From Verrucomicrobia subdivision 3 bacterium UBA693 (GTDB taxonomy: Bacteria > Verrucomicrobiota > Verrucomicrobiia > Limisphaerales > UBA8199), in NCBI GenBank assembly GCA_002298785.1, contig DBMR01000008.1, positions 72,334-136,333 of the forward strand: a DNA stretch of 64,000 bases. The letters run 5' to 3'. Shown piece after piece: positions 1 through 8,847 of this stretch (position 1 is the first letter of the stretch; every line of letters begins with the position of its first letter). Below the pieces are notes generated by a model. It saw only the letters and a program-made list of their open reading frames with translations. It did no database searches and was not told the origin of the DNA. The translations under genes were made by a program, and so were the position numbers.

Positions 1-516
1 CTCCTGAACCACCTCACCGTGGGTCAGAACATCGCCCTGCCGCTGCGCTACCATCATGACCTGGGTGCGGAGGAAGCCGCCGAACGCGTGGCGCCCCTGG
101 TGGAAATGCTGGGGTTGGATCCCTGGATCCATTCGACGACCGGCACGTTGGGGCGAAGCTGGCAGCGGCGGGCGGGATTGGCGCGCGCGCTGGCGTTGCG
201 GCCCGAGGTGCTGGTGCTCGATAACCCCCTGGGAGGTCTGGATCCGCTCCAGGTTAACTGGTGGATGGGCCTGCTCGAGAGCTTGTCGCGCGGACATCCC
301 TGGCTGGAGGGCCGCCCGATGACGCTGGTGCTCACAGCGTCCGATGTGAGGCCGTGGCGCGGTACGACCCGGCAGTTCGCGGTGTTGCAGAATCATCGTT
401 TCCTGCCGGTCGGCCCGTGGTCCGCGCTGGAAGCGCACCAGGATCCTGCGGTTCGGGATTGGCTTATCGCCGCGGCTTTATTGCCCGACCCTGGACCGAG
501 GGAGGATTTGGAATGA
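1..516 (+). CDS. ABC transporter ATP-binding protein, 5'-truncated (MlaF-like, degenerate)
   Basis: The gene is cut by the window edge: the open frame runs from base 1 and the first residues (LLNHLTVGQNIALPLR) are a Q-loop region, so Walker A lies upstream. It precedes an MCE-domain protein by 42 bases, which suggests the ATPase of an Mla/Mce phospholipid transporter. The catalytic region is unusual. Where LSGGQ is expected it reads TLGRSWQRR, and Walker B ends VLVLDNPLGGLDP, with Asn in place of the catalytic Glu. The D-loop (GGLDP) is intact. Either this is a weak or non-hydrolytic ATPase, or the family tolerates the change. The GTG at 19 is an internal codon, not the start. Confidence 0.8.
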   Translation, partial: LLNHLTVGQNIALPLRYHHDLGAEEAAERVAPLVEMLGLDPWIHSTTGTLGRSWQRRAGLARALALRPEVLVLDNPLGGLDPLQVNWWMGLLESLSRGHPWLEGRPMTLVLTASDVRPWRGTTRQFAVLQNHRFLPVGPWSALEAHQDPAVRDWLIAAALLPDPGPREDLE

Positions 517-558
517 CTTTAACCGCAGGACAGGCATGCTGAATTCAGCGAAAGAAAC

Positions 559-1830
559 ATGGCTCTACAGGATTTAACACCGCAATTGCGCACCCGCTTG
601 AACCGCATGGAACGGGCGGTCGGCTGGTTTGTATTCCTGGCCCTGGCTCTGTTGGTCTTCGGTTTTGCCTATTACGTCTACAACACCGCCGAGCGCAAAG
701 GCTGGTTCAAGACCAAGGCTCCGTTCTTTATTTTCACGGAGCGAGCGACCGGCATGAAAGTGGGCGATCCCATCACCCTCATGGGCCTGGCGGTGGGGCA
801 GATCACCGAAATCGAGCCGATGGATCCTGGCACGCCCTACAACATCTTCGTCAAGTTCGAGCTCAAGGATCCTTATTACGGATACATCTGGACCGAAGGG
901 TCGCGGGCCAAAGTCACGTCGGCGGATTTCCTCGGCAATCGCACCATCGAGGTTACCAAAGGGACCAACGGTTACCCGATTTATATGTTTCATCCGCTGC
1001 GCGAATTCACGCTCGAAGGCGCGCGGGCCTTGCCCAATGCCGCGCGCTACCAGCTCGCGGGGGACGCTTACGACGGGTCCGGTCAAAACATCGTGCTGCG
1101 CGCGCTCACGCCCCTCTACGGCACCAACCTGGACCGCCTGGCGGACGCCGGGGTGGCCCGCTTCCAGGTTTTCGACACCGCCGAGAAGCGAAAGTCGATG
1201 ACCGCCATGTGGTATGACAAAGGCGGGTGTTACGTGGCGTACTACCGCACCAATGCCTATTGGCTCGAGAAAGAGGAGTCCGGCGCGGTTGCCGAACGCC
1301 TCGAAAAACTGGTCGGGGAAGTCGAGGCGGCGCTGCCCAATATCCTGGCGCTCACCAACCCCATTTCGCGGGTCCTGGCCAACAGCGCGGAGTTGACCTC
1401 GAACCTCAACGTGTTGGCCTTGAGCGCGCGACCGGCCGTCAGCAATCTCGCCGCCATCACCGCCGAACTGGATCATCCGGGCGCCCTCGGTGATTGGCTG
1501 GTCCCGACCAATTTGAATCGCCAGATGGAGACCACGCTCGAAGGCGCCAAAGAGGCGATGCGCTCCGCCAACACCAACCTGAGCTCGCTGGTGCAAAACC
1601 TGAATCGTTCGCTGGACAACCTGGCCTCCATCACCGGCAATTTCAACACCCAGGTCGAGGGCAACACCAATATCCTCGAAAACATCTCCCGCGCCGTGCG
1701 CGACGCCGATGACCTGGTGCAGGGGTTGAAGCGCCATTGGCTGTTGCGCTCGGCTTTCCGCGTCAAACCACCCCCGGGCACCAACGAACCGGCCCCGCGC
1801 ATTCCTTCGCCGAAGGAGCAGCGTCCGTAG
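559..1830 (+). CDS. MCE/MlaD-family lipid transport protein
   Basis: This 423-aa protein has one N-terminal membrane anchor (about residues 20-44), followed by an MCE (MlaD) domain containing GMKVGDPITLMGLAVGQI at roughly 65-82. A long polar C-terminal part rich in Asn and Leu probably forms helices. MCE proteins form periplasmic hexameric channels that carry phospholipids between the inner and outer membranes, and they work with an MlaE permease and MlaF ATPase. The ATPase-like gene ends 42 bases upstream, so the two are probably one operon. It is longer than E. coli MlaD (about 183 aa), consistent with a tunnel-forming extension. It is not a close copy of the second MCE protein at 7106-8077. 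Confidence 0.85.
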   Translation: MALQDLTPQLRTRLNRMERAVGWFVFLALALLVFGFAYYVYNTAERKGWFKTKAPFFIFTERATGMKVGDPITLMGLAVGQITEIEPMDPGTPYNIFVKFELKDPYYGYIWTEGSRAKVTSADFLGNRTIEVTKGTNGYPIYMFHPLREFTLEGARALPNAARYQLAGDAYDGSGQNIVLRALTPLYGTNLDRLADAGVARFQVFDTAEKRKSMTAMWYDKGGCYVAYYRTNAYWLEKEESGAVAERLEKLVGEVEAALPNILALTNPISRVLANSAELTSNLNVLALSARPAVSNLAAITAELDHPGALGDWLVPTNLNRQMETTLEGAKEAMRSANTNLSSLVQNLNRSLDNLASITGNFNTQVEGNTNILENISRAVRDADDLVQGLKRHWLLRSAFRVKPPPGTNEPAPRIPSPKEQRP

Positions 1831-2104
1831 CCCGGGCGGATTCCCCTAAGACTCCGAGCATGGCGAACGGCAGGGTACTGAGTAGGACAGGATTACCAGG
1901 ATGAACAGGATGGGAAAGTCGGAGTGTTGCCGTCGGGGGGCAGGGAAGGTATTACCACGGAATACTCGAACTACACGGAAAGGAAGCAGGAGGTAGGGAC
2001 GTCTTCCACCACGTCCGAAACTTCTGCAACGACGAGGAAAGATGTGGGCGACGTGACAATTTCTGAGTGTTTATCGGCAGGTGAGGCGCAACGTTCTGCG
2101 TAAC
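1831..2104. other. Intergenic spacer with short AGGAT repeats
   Basis: No convincing gene is present. Around 1889-1912 the pentamer AGGAT recurs three times at 9-base spacing, and around 1955-1985 there is purine-rich sequence containing ACCACGGAA and ACACGGAAAGG. This resembles degenerate spacer sequence rather than regulation. No clear terminator follows the MCE gene. Confidence 0.4.
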
Positions 2105-2485
2105 ATGACACAAAGGCTACAATGGGGTTTGCTCGGGTGCGGCCGATCTGGCCAGACACAGGTCGACGTGCACACGTCATGCGGCCCAGAAGAAATCCTC
2201 GCTTTGGAAATCAGCAAGCCAAGCTGGTCATTGAGATTGCGCATTCCCGCACGAGACATTGTTCAGAGATTTGCTGATTTTCTCGGTCCCGAAGGCGAGG
2301 CGTCGATTACCATCGGTGCGTTTGACATTACGCCAGTTGAGGTCCACCGAGACCGAGAGTTTAGTGATCGCTTCTTTATTGTCGTTGGCCGGGAGTACAG
2401 TCGAACCGAATTCATCATTGCTGGCCAAAAGGAGATTTCGGAGCTTTCAAGCGCGCTGTCACAGGCGGCAGAGGATCTAAAATGA
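2105..2485 (+). CDS. Hypothetical protein
   Basis: I do not recognise this 126-aa protein. The frame is open from a GTG at 2081, and I prefer the ATG at 2105. The product looks like a folded cytoplasmic beta-rich protein (EILALEISKPSWSLRLRIP, ASITIGAFDITPVEV) with a C-terminal helix, and has no signal peptide or membrane segment. Base composition and codon use are less GC-rich than in the flanking transport genes, which suggests recent acquisition. It sits beside another short unrelated orphan on the same strand, with an inverted repeat between them. The length and context would also fit an orphan immunity-type protein, but nothing in the sequence proves that. Confidence 0.5.
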   Translation: MTQRLQWGLLGCGRSGQTQVDVHTSCGPEEILALEISKPSWSLRLRIPARDIVQRFADFLGPEGEASITIGAFDITPVEVHRDREFSDRFFIVVGREYSRTEFIIAGQKEISELSSALSQAAEDLK

Positions 2486-2493
2486 TCGCAGAA

Positions 2494-2574
2494 CCAAACA
2501 TTAGAGCGAATGCGGGCGACGCGTGTGTCTCGGAGATTCAAATGCTGTGGGCCGCCCGTATCGCTCAGTTTTGG
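2494..2574. repeat. Imperfect inverted repeat between two orphan genes (attC-like or terminator)
   Basis: The left arm at 2494-2518 (CCAAACATTAGAGCGA then ATGCGGGCG) pairs with the right arm at 2553-2574, whose reverse complement starts CCAAAACTGAGCGA then TACGGGCG. The arms match almost throughout, with small bulges and about 34 bases between them. A bulged hairpin of about 80 bases between short cassette-like ORFs recalls integron attC sites. However, the canonical GTTRRRY and RYYYAAC boxes are not clearly present at its ends, and a structured terminator is also possible. Confidence 0.45.
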
Positions 2575-2591
2575 CATTGACCATTCACTTT

Positions 2592-2882
2592 ATGCCCGCA
2601 CTCGGCTACTACACAAACGTCCACAACACCGCTCTGGTGATCCTGCAACGCAAAGGTTATCGCCTCTGGCGCGACCCGGGCACTGACCATCTATGCGCGG
2701 AGAAGGAAGGCTGGGATTTTATGGCGGATGACCCCGTTCAATTGCTCGGTTTGGTCGCCATCCACGAGGTTAAGCAGCCGGCGTCATTCTGTGAGTATTG
2801 GTGGAAGATCGACGAGCCGTGGTTGTTGGACTCTGTCCCGGAAACCCCGCCGGATTATGCGCCCGTATGGCAACAAAAGTGA
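2592..2882 (+). CDS. Hypothetical protein
   Basis: This is a 96-aa soluble protein of unknown function. The frame is open from 2523, but the ATG at 2592 is the better start because translation upstream would run through the inverted repeat. It contains KGYRLWRDPGTDHLCAEKEG and then a DDPVQLLGLVAIHE stretch, ending with a Trp-rich tail (CEYWWKIDEPWLL). The composition suggests a small alpha/beta fold, possibly of the kind seen in immunity proteins, but I cannot assign a family. No partner toxin is visible nearby. The next gene lies convergently on the other strand. Confidence 0.5.
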   Translation: MPALGYYTNVHNTALVILQRKGYRLWRDPGTDHLCAEKEGWDFMADDPVQLLGLVAIHEVKQPASFCEYWWKIDEPWLLDSVPETPPDYAPVWQQK

Positions 2883-3003
2883 CACGGAGGCAGTCCAACC
2901 CGCTGGCTGCCGAGGCTGCCGAGTAGGCGCTTCTGTAATGAACGCTATCCTGGCATGCGTGGATGGCGCGCAAGTTGTAAGTCGAGTGTTCTGGCCGTCC
3001 TGG

Positions 3004-6000
3004 TCACTCGCGTTTCAACGCGGCGATCAAGTCTCCGCGCAGCGCCAGGCGCACGGCGCCCCAGGCGCAGAGAAAACCATTGGCCAACACCAGGGCCAGG
3101 ATCAATCCAAGGTAACCCAGCGCTGGGGGTGAAGTGGCGAAGAACAGAGCGGGAGCAACCGCCAGAGCGGCCGAGGCGGTGCCGAGGGCCAGGCCGGCCA
3201 GGAACGGGAGAGTGTGTTCGAGCAAGACCAGTTTTTGCAGACGGGACGGTGAAAAACCGGCGGCGCTGAGCAGCGCCAGTTCGCCCCGTCGCTCTTCGAG
3301 GTTGCGTAGCACCACCAAGCCCAGCCCGGCGCTGCCCAACAGGAAGCCCAGTCCGCCCAGCATTTGGAAGGTGCCCAGGTAGGTGTTTTGCACGGCGTTG
3401 AACTCCTGCAAGCGGCGCTGGGCCGGGTATAATTCGAGGCCGGTGTCCGCCAGACCGCGCGCGAGTTCGGCCACGGCGTTGGTGGCCTGAGATTTGGCGT
3501 TACTGGCCAGGTCGATGAAGAACAAGCGCGCGCCGCTGCTCGAGGGGAACAATTCGCGAAACCGTTGTTCATCCATCACCAGGTTGCCTTGCAGCATGGA
3601 ATTGGCGACCGCTCCCACGATGCGCAACTGGACTTTACGACCGTTTTCCGCCTGGTAATCCAGCAGGTCGCCGACGCGTTTGCCCATGGCCCATTGGATG
3701 GAAGCGGCATCGCCAATCACCGGGACTTCATCCTCCTTTCCCGGGGAGGGTTTAGGCCGGAGCAAATCCCAACCGGCGGCCAGGTCGAGTCCGGGCGCGA
3801 CGGATGAGAAGTGGAATCGGCCCCGGAAAGCGTCAGGATCGACACCCAACACGCGCGGCCGCTGGGCGCGGTTGAGATTGAGGCAACTGGCTTCATCGCC
3901 CTCGCGCACGCGCAGGGGAGTGAGGTGCAGGTCGGCGAGTTTGTCGGAGGTGAGCCCATAAAACTCCCGTCCGCCGGCGCTGTTAAGATCCTGGGTGATG
4001 GGCAGGGCGCTCTCGCCGACCCAGGCGAAGCCGCCGGTGCCCGAATCGCGTTGGGCGGCGTCACGAGCGGCGTCGAGGTGAAAGACGCCGGGGGCGATGA
4101 TGAGGAACGAGCCGCTGGCCAGCAAGGCCACTAGGGTCAACGTGCGCCGGGGACGGCGGCAGCCGTTGCGCAGGCTGAGCGAGGCGAACGTGAGAGGGCG
4201 ATGGTGCGTGCCGGCGCGAAGGAAAGTCAGCAGGCTGGCAGTGGCCGCGGTTCCACCCACGAGCAAGAGCGCGCCGGCTCCGAAAAAGGCCGGCGGACCG
4301 GCGTTTGGACCGTGGCTCACCGCCCACATTCCCAGGGCAAGAGCTCCGGCCAGGCCAACACCCGCGATGATCCGGGAGATTTTGCCCTGCCCACGCGCGG
4401 CCGGTTCCAGGGGTTCGTAAAGCAATTCGCGGGCGGACCGGCGGGATTGCCCGCGCAAGGTGAGCCAGGCGGTCAACGTGCCAACCGCCGCACCGGCGAC
4501 CGCGCCGCCCAGCAAACTTGCGGACGTGGCGGCAAACTGCAGTTGCGAGAGGCTGGTGGCATCCTGCCAAATGGTGGTGAGCGCCCACAGAAGGAGCCGG
4601 GCGTAACCCAGTCCGAGCAGGGTGCCCAACACCGCGCCCAACACGCTCAGCAGAACCGCTTCGACGAGAAGCAGGCGGGTGACCTGGCGCGAAGTAAAAC
4701 CCAGGGCCAGCAGGGTGCCGGTTTCGGCCGCGCGCCGCTCGAGGTTGAAGCGGAACAGCAGCGAACTAAGCAGCAGCGCCGCCAGCACCACGAAAAAACT
4801 GAAGGCAATGAAGAGCTGGCCAAAATCCTGGGAGCCCTCTGCGGCGGCCAGCGCCTGGGCGCGCACCGGTTGGAATTGCAGGCCGACCAGGGCCGGATCG
4901 AGGGCGGCTCGCAGTTCGCGTCTAAAGTTGTCCCGCCAGGCTTCCGGCGTTACGCCGGGACCGGGTGTGAAGCGAAAGGCGGACAACGACCCAAAACGGT
5001 TGCTCCAAATTGTCTGTCCTGCCGAGAGCGAAATCAGGGCCTTGGGTGTGCCCCGGTGCTGGCGCCAGTATTGTTCGTCCTGCGGGCGGATCGTGTAACG
5101 CAGAGGGAATCCGGTATCCCAATCCCGGGTGGATTCGGCCTTCGCGACGCCGGGGAAATCCGGCATGAGCAGCGAGCCATCGGGCAAGCCCGCCAGGCTG
5201 GTGACGGCCCGGATTTTAAAACGGTTGGTGTGTTCGACCAGGCTCGCGCCGCTTTCCATGACGAAGTAGCTCAGATCGATCGTGTCACCGGCGGACTTCC
5301 CCAAGTCAGACGCGAGCCAGTCGGTCACGATCATCTCGTCCGGGGCGAGGTTCTCGGGCACCAGCGGCGGTTCGGTGGCGGTGACCATCGAGTAGGGAAC
5401 GCCATTCGTGCCCGAGCTCAGCAGGTTGGCGAGGTAAGTGAAAATCCGGGTGCGCCGAGCCCCGGGATGGGCGCGTTCTTGCGCTTGCCACGCGCGTTCA
5501 ACACTTTCGATGAGGGAGGCTTGCAGGAACACACGGGTCGTGGCCAACTGCACGCTTCCGGAAGGCGTGATCGAGAGGCGCAGGCCGGCATCCTCGAGCT
5601 CGAAGGCGGTTTGGAGCGCGTTGGTCAATTCCCCGGGAGAAAGGGCTGCTGGGGCAGGGGCGTTTCCCATGACCAGGAGATTGGCGGAGTTGCTTAACCC
5701 GGCGCGGGTGGCGAGGATTGGCAACGGCAGAAAGGCGTTCATCACTCCCGGTCGTGAGGCGCGCAGGTCGAAGGCGCCCAGTTGTTCCGTACTGATGATG
5801 CGTCCGACCTTGAGACGGAAGCCGATGGTCAGATCATCCTTCGGGGTGATCGCCGCGTCTTCGGAAAGCAGGGAAGGTTTGCGCACGCGCAGCAGGACTT
5901 CGTCGCCTTCCCGCACGCGGAGTTGTCGGGCGAGCGCATCGTTGACGAACAGGGATTCGCCTTGTTTCCAGGTTTCGAGGTCGGGGCGATCAACCCAGTG

Positions 6001-6369
6001 GGCGAAGCGCGGCCATGCGTCGGGCGCCACGCCCAGCACCCGCACCTGGTTGGCCCGGGCCGTCAGGTCGGGGCGATTGGCGGTGCCCGGGAGGCTGAGG
6101 GCGGTGGCGAGCGGGACGGAAGCGAAGGTGGAGTTTTGGTTCAGGCGCGCGGCCAGGTCCTGCTGAAAGAACCGATCACCGGCGTCCAACGCGAACGCGA
6201 TGGGGCCCAGTCGATTGAGGGCCACGGCACGGAGGCTGGCCCGGACGGAATCTCCGACTAACAGCGCGCCGACGAGGGCGGCGGTGGCGATACCCAGGCC
6301 GAGGACGACTCCGAGGTGAGCTCGCGCGTGGTGTGTCAGGCCGCGCTGAATGAGCCGAAACCAGGTCAT
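3004..6369 (-). CDS. FtsX-family ABC transporter permease (double-length)
   Basis: The protein has 1121 aa, about twice the size of LolC/LolE. An N-terminal membrane helix (about residues 17-40) precedes a large periplasmic domain. A first FtsX block follows (about 510-640, starting FIAFSFFVVLAALLLSSLLF), then two helices near 670 and 745, a second periplasmic domain, and a C-terminal FtsX block (about 1005-1118). This is the fused arrangement of permeases paired with LolD-like ATPases. The start codon overlaps the stop of that ATPase (ATGA), so the two are translationally coupled. The likely role is MacB/Lol-type mechanotransmission or export at the inner membrane; the substrate cannot be told. 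Confidence 0.85.
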   Translation of the reverse strand: MTWFRLIQRGLTHHARAHLGVVLGLGIATAALVGALLVGDSVRASLRAVALNRLGPIAFALDAGDRFFQQDLAARLNQNSTFASVPLATALSLPGTANRPDLTARANQVRVLGVAPDAWPRFAHWVDRPDLETWKQGESLFVNDALARQLRVREGDEVLLRVRKPSLLSEDAAITPKDDLTIGFRLKVGRIISTEQLGAFDLRASRPGVMNAFLPLPILATRAGLSNSANLLVMGNAPAPAALSPGELTNALQTAFELEDAGLRLSITPSGSVQLATTRVFLQASLIESVERAWQAQERAHPGARRTRIFTYLANLLSSGTNGVPYSMVTATEPPLVPENLAPDEMIVTDWLASDLGKSAGDTIDLSYFVMESGASLVEHTNRFKIRAVTSLAGLPDGSLLMPDFPGVAKAESTRDWDTGFPLRYTIRPQDEQYWRQHRGTPKALISLSAGQTIWSNRFGSLSAFRFTPGPGVTPEAWRDNFRRELRAALDPALVGLQFQPVRAQALAAAEGSQDFGQLFIAFSFFVVLAALLLSSLLFRFNLERRAAETGTLLALGFTSRQVTRLLLVEAVLLSVLGAVLGTLLGLGYARLLLWALTTIWQDATSLSQLQFAATSASLLGGAVAGAAVGTLTAWLTLRGQSRRSARELLYEPLEPAARGQGKISRIIAGVGLAGALALGMWAVSHGPNAGPPAFFGAGALLLVGGTAATASLLTFLRAGTHHRPLTFASLSLRNGCRRPRRTLTLVALLASGSFLIIAPGVFHLDAARDAAQRDSGTGGFAWVGESALPITQDLNSAGGREFYGLTSDKLADLHLTPLRVREGDEASCLNLNRAQRPRVLGVDPDAFRGRFHFSSVAPGLDLAAGWDLLRPKPSPGKEDEVPVIGDAASIQWAMGKRVGDLLDYQAENGRKVQLRIVGAVANSMLQGNLVMDEQRFRELFPSSSGARLFFIDLASNAKSQATNAVAELARGLADTGLELYPAQRRLQEFNAVQNTYLGTFQMLGGLGFLLGSAGLGLVVLRNLEERRGELALLSAAGFSPSRLQKLVLLEHTLPFLAGLALGTASAALAVAPALFFATSPPALGYLGLILALVLANGFLCAWGAVRLALRGDLIAALKRE

Positions 6370-7070
6370 GCGCCGGTCGGGGAGCTGGTCAACCGGCCGT
6401 CGCGCAACACGCGGGTTTCCTCGAGGCGCGCGGCCAATTCCCGGGAATGTGTGGCCACCACCAGCGTGACCTTCTCTTCGTGGTTCAGCTCGAGCAGCAG
6501 TTGAACGAGGCTCTGGGCGGCCGCAAAATCGAGGGAGCCGGTCGGCTCATCGGCGAGCAGCAGGCTCGGTCGATTGATGAGTGCCCGGGCCACGGCCACC
6601 CGCTGGCGTTCTCCGCCCGACAGTTGGCCCGGGTGATGATGGAGCCGCTCGCCGAGCCCGACGCGGCGCAGCAGGCTGCTCGCGCGCTCTTCGACGCCGC
6701 GCGCGCCTTGGGGAAACGCCAGCGACGGCACGAGCACATTTTCCCAAACGGTGCATTGCGGCAGCAGGTAGTGCGCCTGAAAAACAAAACCAATTTCCGT
6801 GCTGCGCACGGCCGCGAGTTGATCCAGGGACAATTGGGCCAGGTCACGACCATTCAACCACACGGCACCGGAGCTGGGCCGATCGAGGGTGCCGATGATT
6901 TGGAGCAAAGTGCTTTTGCCGGAGCCGGAAGGGCCCATAATCGCCAGGGATTGCCCGGCGCGCAGTTCGAGGTCCACCTCGCGCAGGACCGGGACCGCGG
7001 CGCCACCTTCGACGGGCGCATAGTCCTTGCAGATTTTTTCCAGCCGCAAGAGTGGCGCGCCAGGTTGCAT
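6366..7070 (-). CDS. ABC transporter ATP-binding protein, LolD/MacB type
   Basis: This 234-aa nucleotide-binding subunit is complete: Walker A MGPSGSGKSTLLQ, Q-loop VFQAHYLLPQCTVWENV, signature LSGGERQRVAVARAL, Walker B LLLADEPTGSLD and an H-loop in VVATHS. These are features of the LolD/MacB/FtsE branch, and the size fits. Its last bases overlap the start of the large FtsX-like permease, so the pair probably forms one transporter acting on envelope lipids, lipoproteins or peptides. It starts 35 bases downstream of the stop of the MCE gene at 7106 and may be the distal part of the mla operon that begins near 9584. Confidence 0.9.
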   Translation of the reverse strand: MQPGAPLLRLEKICKDYAPVEGGAAVPVLREVDLELRAGQSLAIMGPSGSGKSTLLQIIGTLDRPSSGAVWLNGRDLAQLSLDQLAAVRSTEIGFVFQAHYLLPQCTVWENVLVPSLAFPQGARGVEERASSLLRRVGLGERLHHHPGQLSGGERQRVAVARALINRPSLLLADEPTGSLDFAAAQSLVQLLLELNHEEKVTLVVATHSRELAARLEETRVLRDGRLTSSPTGA

Positions 7071-7105
7071 GATAAAAGCGGCAGGCCGCGGCGGTGAGCA
7101 GCCGT

Positions 7106-8077
7106 TTAGAACAAGCCGTTCATCATCACGCTCATGATGCTGAGCGGGCCCTGGTCCTCAAGGCCTTCGGTGGCCTTGTCCAGTTTCTGCATGGTCATCT
7201 TGGCGTTCTGGAGGAAATCCTGGTCGTTGATCAACTTGCCGACTGTGCCCTGGCCCTGGTTGATCTTTTGGAGAATCTCCTTCAGCGTCGTCACCGAGGC
7301 GGTCGTTTCGCGGTAAAGCGTTTCATCCTTCAACAGCAGGCCCACAGTGCCTTTGCCGGAATTGGCCTGGTCCACCACTTTCCGGGCCTCGCCGACGGTG
7401 AGCCGGATTTCCGATGCGACATCCTGGAGATTGCTGACGGTGGTGAGCGCGGAATTGTGGAGGGATTCGTCGTAGATCAACTTGCCGACGGTGCCTTTGC
7501 CTTGGGAGATTTGGCTGGAGATGGATTGGACGTTGGCGATGGTGGCGGTGAGCGGAGCCTGGTTGCGCTTGACGAAATCGGTCAGCGGTCCGAGGAGGTT
7601 GTCCAGCGTATCGCCGGTGAAGCTCTTGGTGAGGTTCTCGACGCCGGTGGCCACGTTGTTGATTTTCTCCATCATATCGTTGATGCCCGGTTGATCCGCG
7701 GTGGTCAGCACGGTGTTGTCTTCCGCCAGCGGGGCGTTCGGCGTGCCGAAATCCACCGACACAAAGTTCTGGCCCATCAACCCGGTGAACTGGATCTTGG
7801 CGACGCTATCCGATTTCACGATGGATTTGGCGTCGAGCTTCATGACGACCATGACCTTGTTGTTGGTGAGTTGGAGATCGGCCACGCGCCCGATTTCCAC
7901 ACCCGCCATTTTGACGCGGTCACCTTTTTTAAGGTCCTGGATGTTGTTGAACAGGGCGCTGACCGTGCGGCCGCGCTTGAAATGCTCCACGCCGCCCAGG
8001 GTTTCCAGAATCAGGACCGCGGCGAGCGCGGCGAGCAGCACAAAGATGCCCAAACGTGTTTCCAGAGTGTTTTTCAT
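7106..8077 (-). CDS. MlaD-family (MCE) lipid transport protein
   Basis: This 323-aa protein has a single N-terminal transmembrane helix (about residues 9-26) and an MCE domain. The domain starts KKGDRVKMAGVEIGRV (about 50-65) and contains QFTGLMGQNFVSVDFG. The rest is a long helical part with repeated GKGTVGKLI/GKGTVGLLL/GQGTVGKLI motifs near residues 153, 205 and 241, a repeat typical of MCE proteins from outer-membrane bacteria. It is encoded 8 bases after the MlaF gene in the order E-F-D, the usual inner-membrane complex for phospholipid trafficking. The 323-aa length is much longer than E. coli MlaD. Confidence 0.9.
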   Translation of the reverse strand: MKNTLETRLGIFVLLAALAAVLILETLGGVEHFKRGRTVSALFNNIQDLKKGDRVKMAGVEIGRVADLQLTNNKVMVVMKLDAKSIVKSDSVAKIQFTGLMGQNFVSVDFGTPNAPLAEDNTVLTTADQPGINDMMEKINNVATGVENLTKSFTGDTLDNLLGPLTDFVKRNQAPLTATIANVQSISSQISQGKGTVGKLIYDESLHNSALTTVSNLQDVASEIRLTVGEARKVVDQANSGKGTVGLLLKDETLYRETTASVTTLKEILQKINQGQGTVGKLINDQDFLQNAKMTMQKLDKATEGLEDQGPLSIMSVMMNGLF

Positions 8078-8085
8078 AATTCAAA

Positions 8086-8847
8086 TCAAGGATTGGCCGG
8101 GCGTTTGAACCCGGCAGCCAAAAACTCCCGCACCATCGGATCCGGCGAGCGGCGGATTTCCTCCGGCGTGCCGATGCTGACAATCCGCCCCTCATTTATC
8201 ACCGCCACCCGATCGGCGATGCCAAACGACAAATCCCGGTCGTGCGAGACGATCACCGAAGTGACGCCGATGCGCTGGTTGAGTTGAACAATTTCATCGG
8301 CGATGACCACCGAGGAAAGCGGGTCCAACTCGCTGGTGGGTTCATCGTAAAGAATCAGTTGCGGCTCGATCGCCAGGGCGCGAGCGATGGCCGCGCGCTT
8401 CTTCATACCGCCCGACAGTTCGGACGGCATTTTGTCCTCAGTGCCCTTAAGCCCGACGTCCTCCAGTTTTTCGGCCACGATGCGCGCGATTTCCGCCGGT
8501 GTCTTGAGCTGATGCTCGCTGAGATACAACCCCACATTTTCTCCCACCGTCAGGGAATTCAGCAGGCCGCCCGATTGGAAAACCATCGCCATGCGATACT
8601 TCCCCATGACGTCCTCGGCCAGGATTGGCTGACTGTCCAACTGGATATCCCCTTCATCAGGAACCTCGAGGCCGATCAAGTGTCGGAGCAGGACGGATTT
8701 TCCGCTGCCGCTGGGGCCCATCAGCACGAAGATTTCGCCCGGTCGAACCTCGAAATCGAGGCCGTGCAGGATTTCCTGGCCGCCGTAGCTTTTGCGCAGG
8801 CCACGGACCTGGAGGCCGATGCCGCATTTCTGGGTGATGGTGGTCAT
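8086..8847 (-). CDS. mlaF: Phospholipid ABC transporter ATP-binding protein MlaF
   Basis: This 253-aa ATPase has an intact Walker A (MGPSGSGKSVLLRH), the signature LSGGMKKRAAIARAL and Walker B LILYDEPTSELDP. The GMKKR form of the signature and the SELDP D-loop distinguish the MlaF family from other ABC ATPases. It overlaps the MlaE permease gene by four bases (ATGA) and is followed by the MCE protein. Together these make the cytoplasmic motor, permease and periplasmic channel of a lipid transporter. Unlike the truncated ATPase at the window start, all catalytic residues are present here. Confidence 0.92.
   Translation of the reverse strand: MTTITQKCGIGLQVRGLRKSYGGQEILHGLDFEVRPGEIFVLMGPSGSGKSVLLRHLIGLEVPDEGDIQLDSQPILAEDVMGKYRMAMVFQSGGLLNSLTVGENVGLYLSEHQLKTPAEIARIVAEKLEDVGLKGTEDKMPSELSGGMKKRAAIARALAIEPQLILYDEPTSELDPLSSVVIADEIVQLNQRIGVTSVIVSHDRDLSFGIADRVAVINEGRIVSIGTPEEIRRSPDPMVREFLAAGFKRPANP

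Noticed and set aside
574..1737. 387-aa open frame on the minus strand inside the MCE gene
   Set aside because: It is the antisense shadow of the GC-rich MCE coding sequence; no domain, and the + frame has clear family features.
4201..5697. 498-aa open frame on + inside the FtsX-type permease
   Set aside because: Composition is Arg/Gly/Gln-rich and featureless, as expected from the opposite strand of a GC-rich gene.
7094..8287. 397-aa open frame on + across mlaD and mlaF
   Set aside because: Shadow frame; it spans two genes with convincing MCE and ABC features on the other strand.
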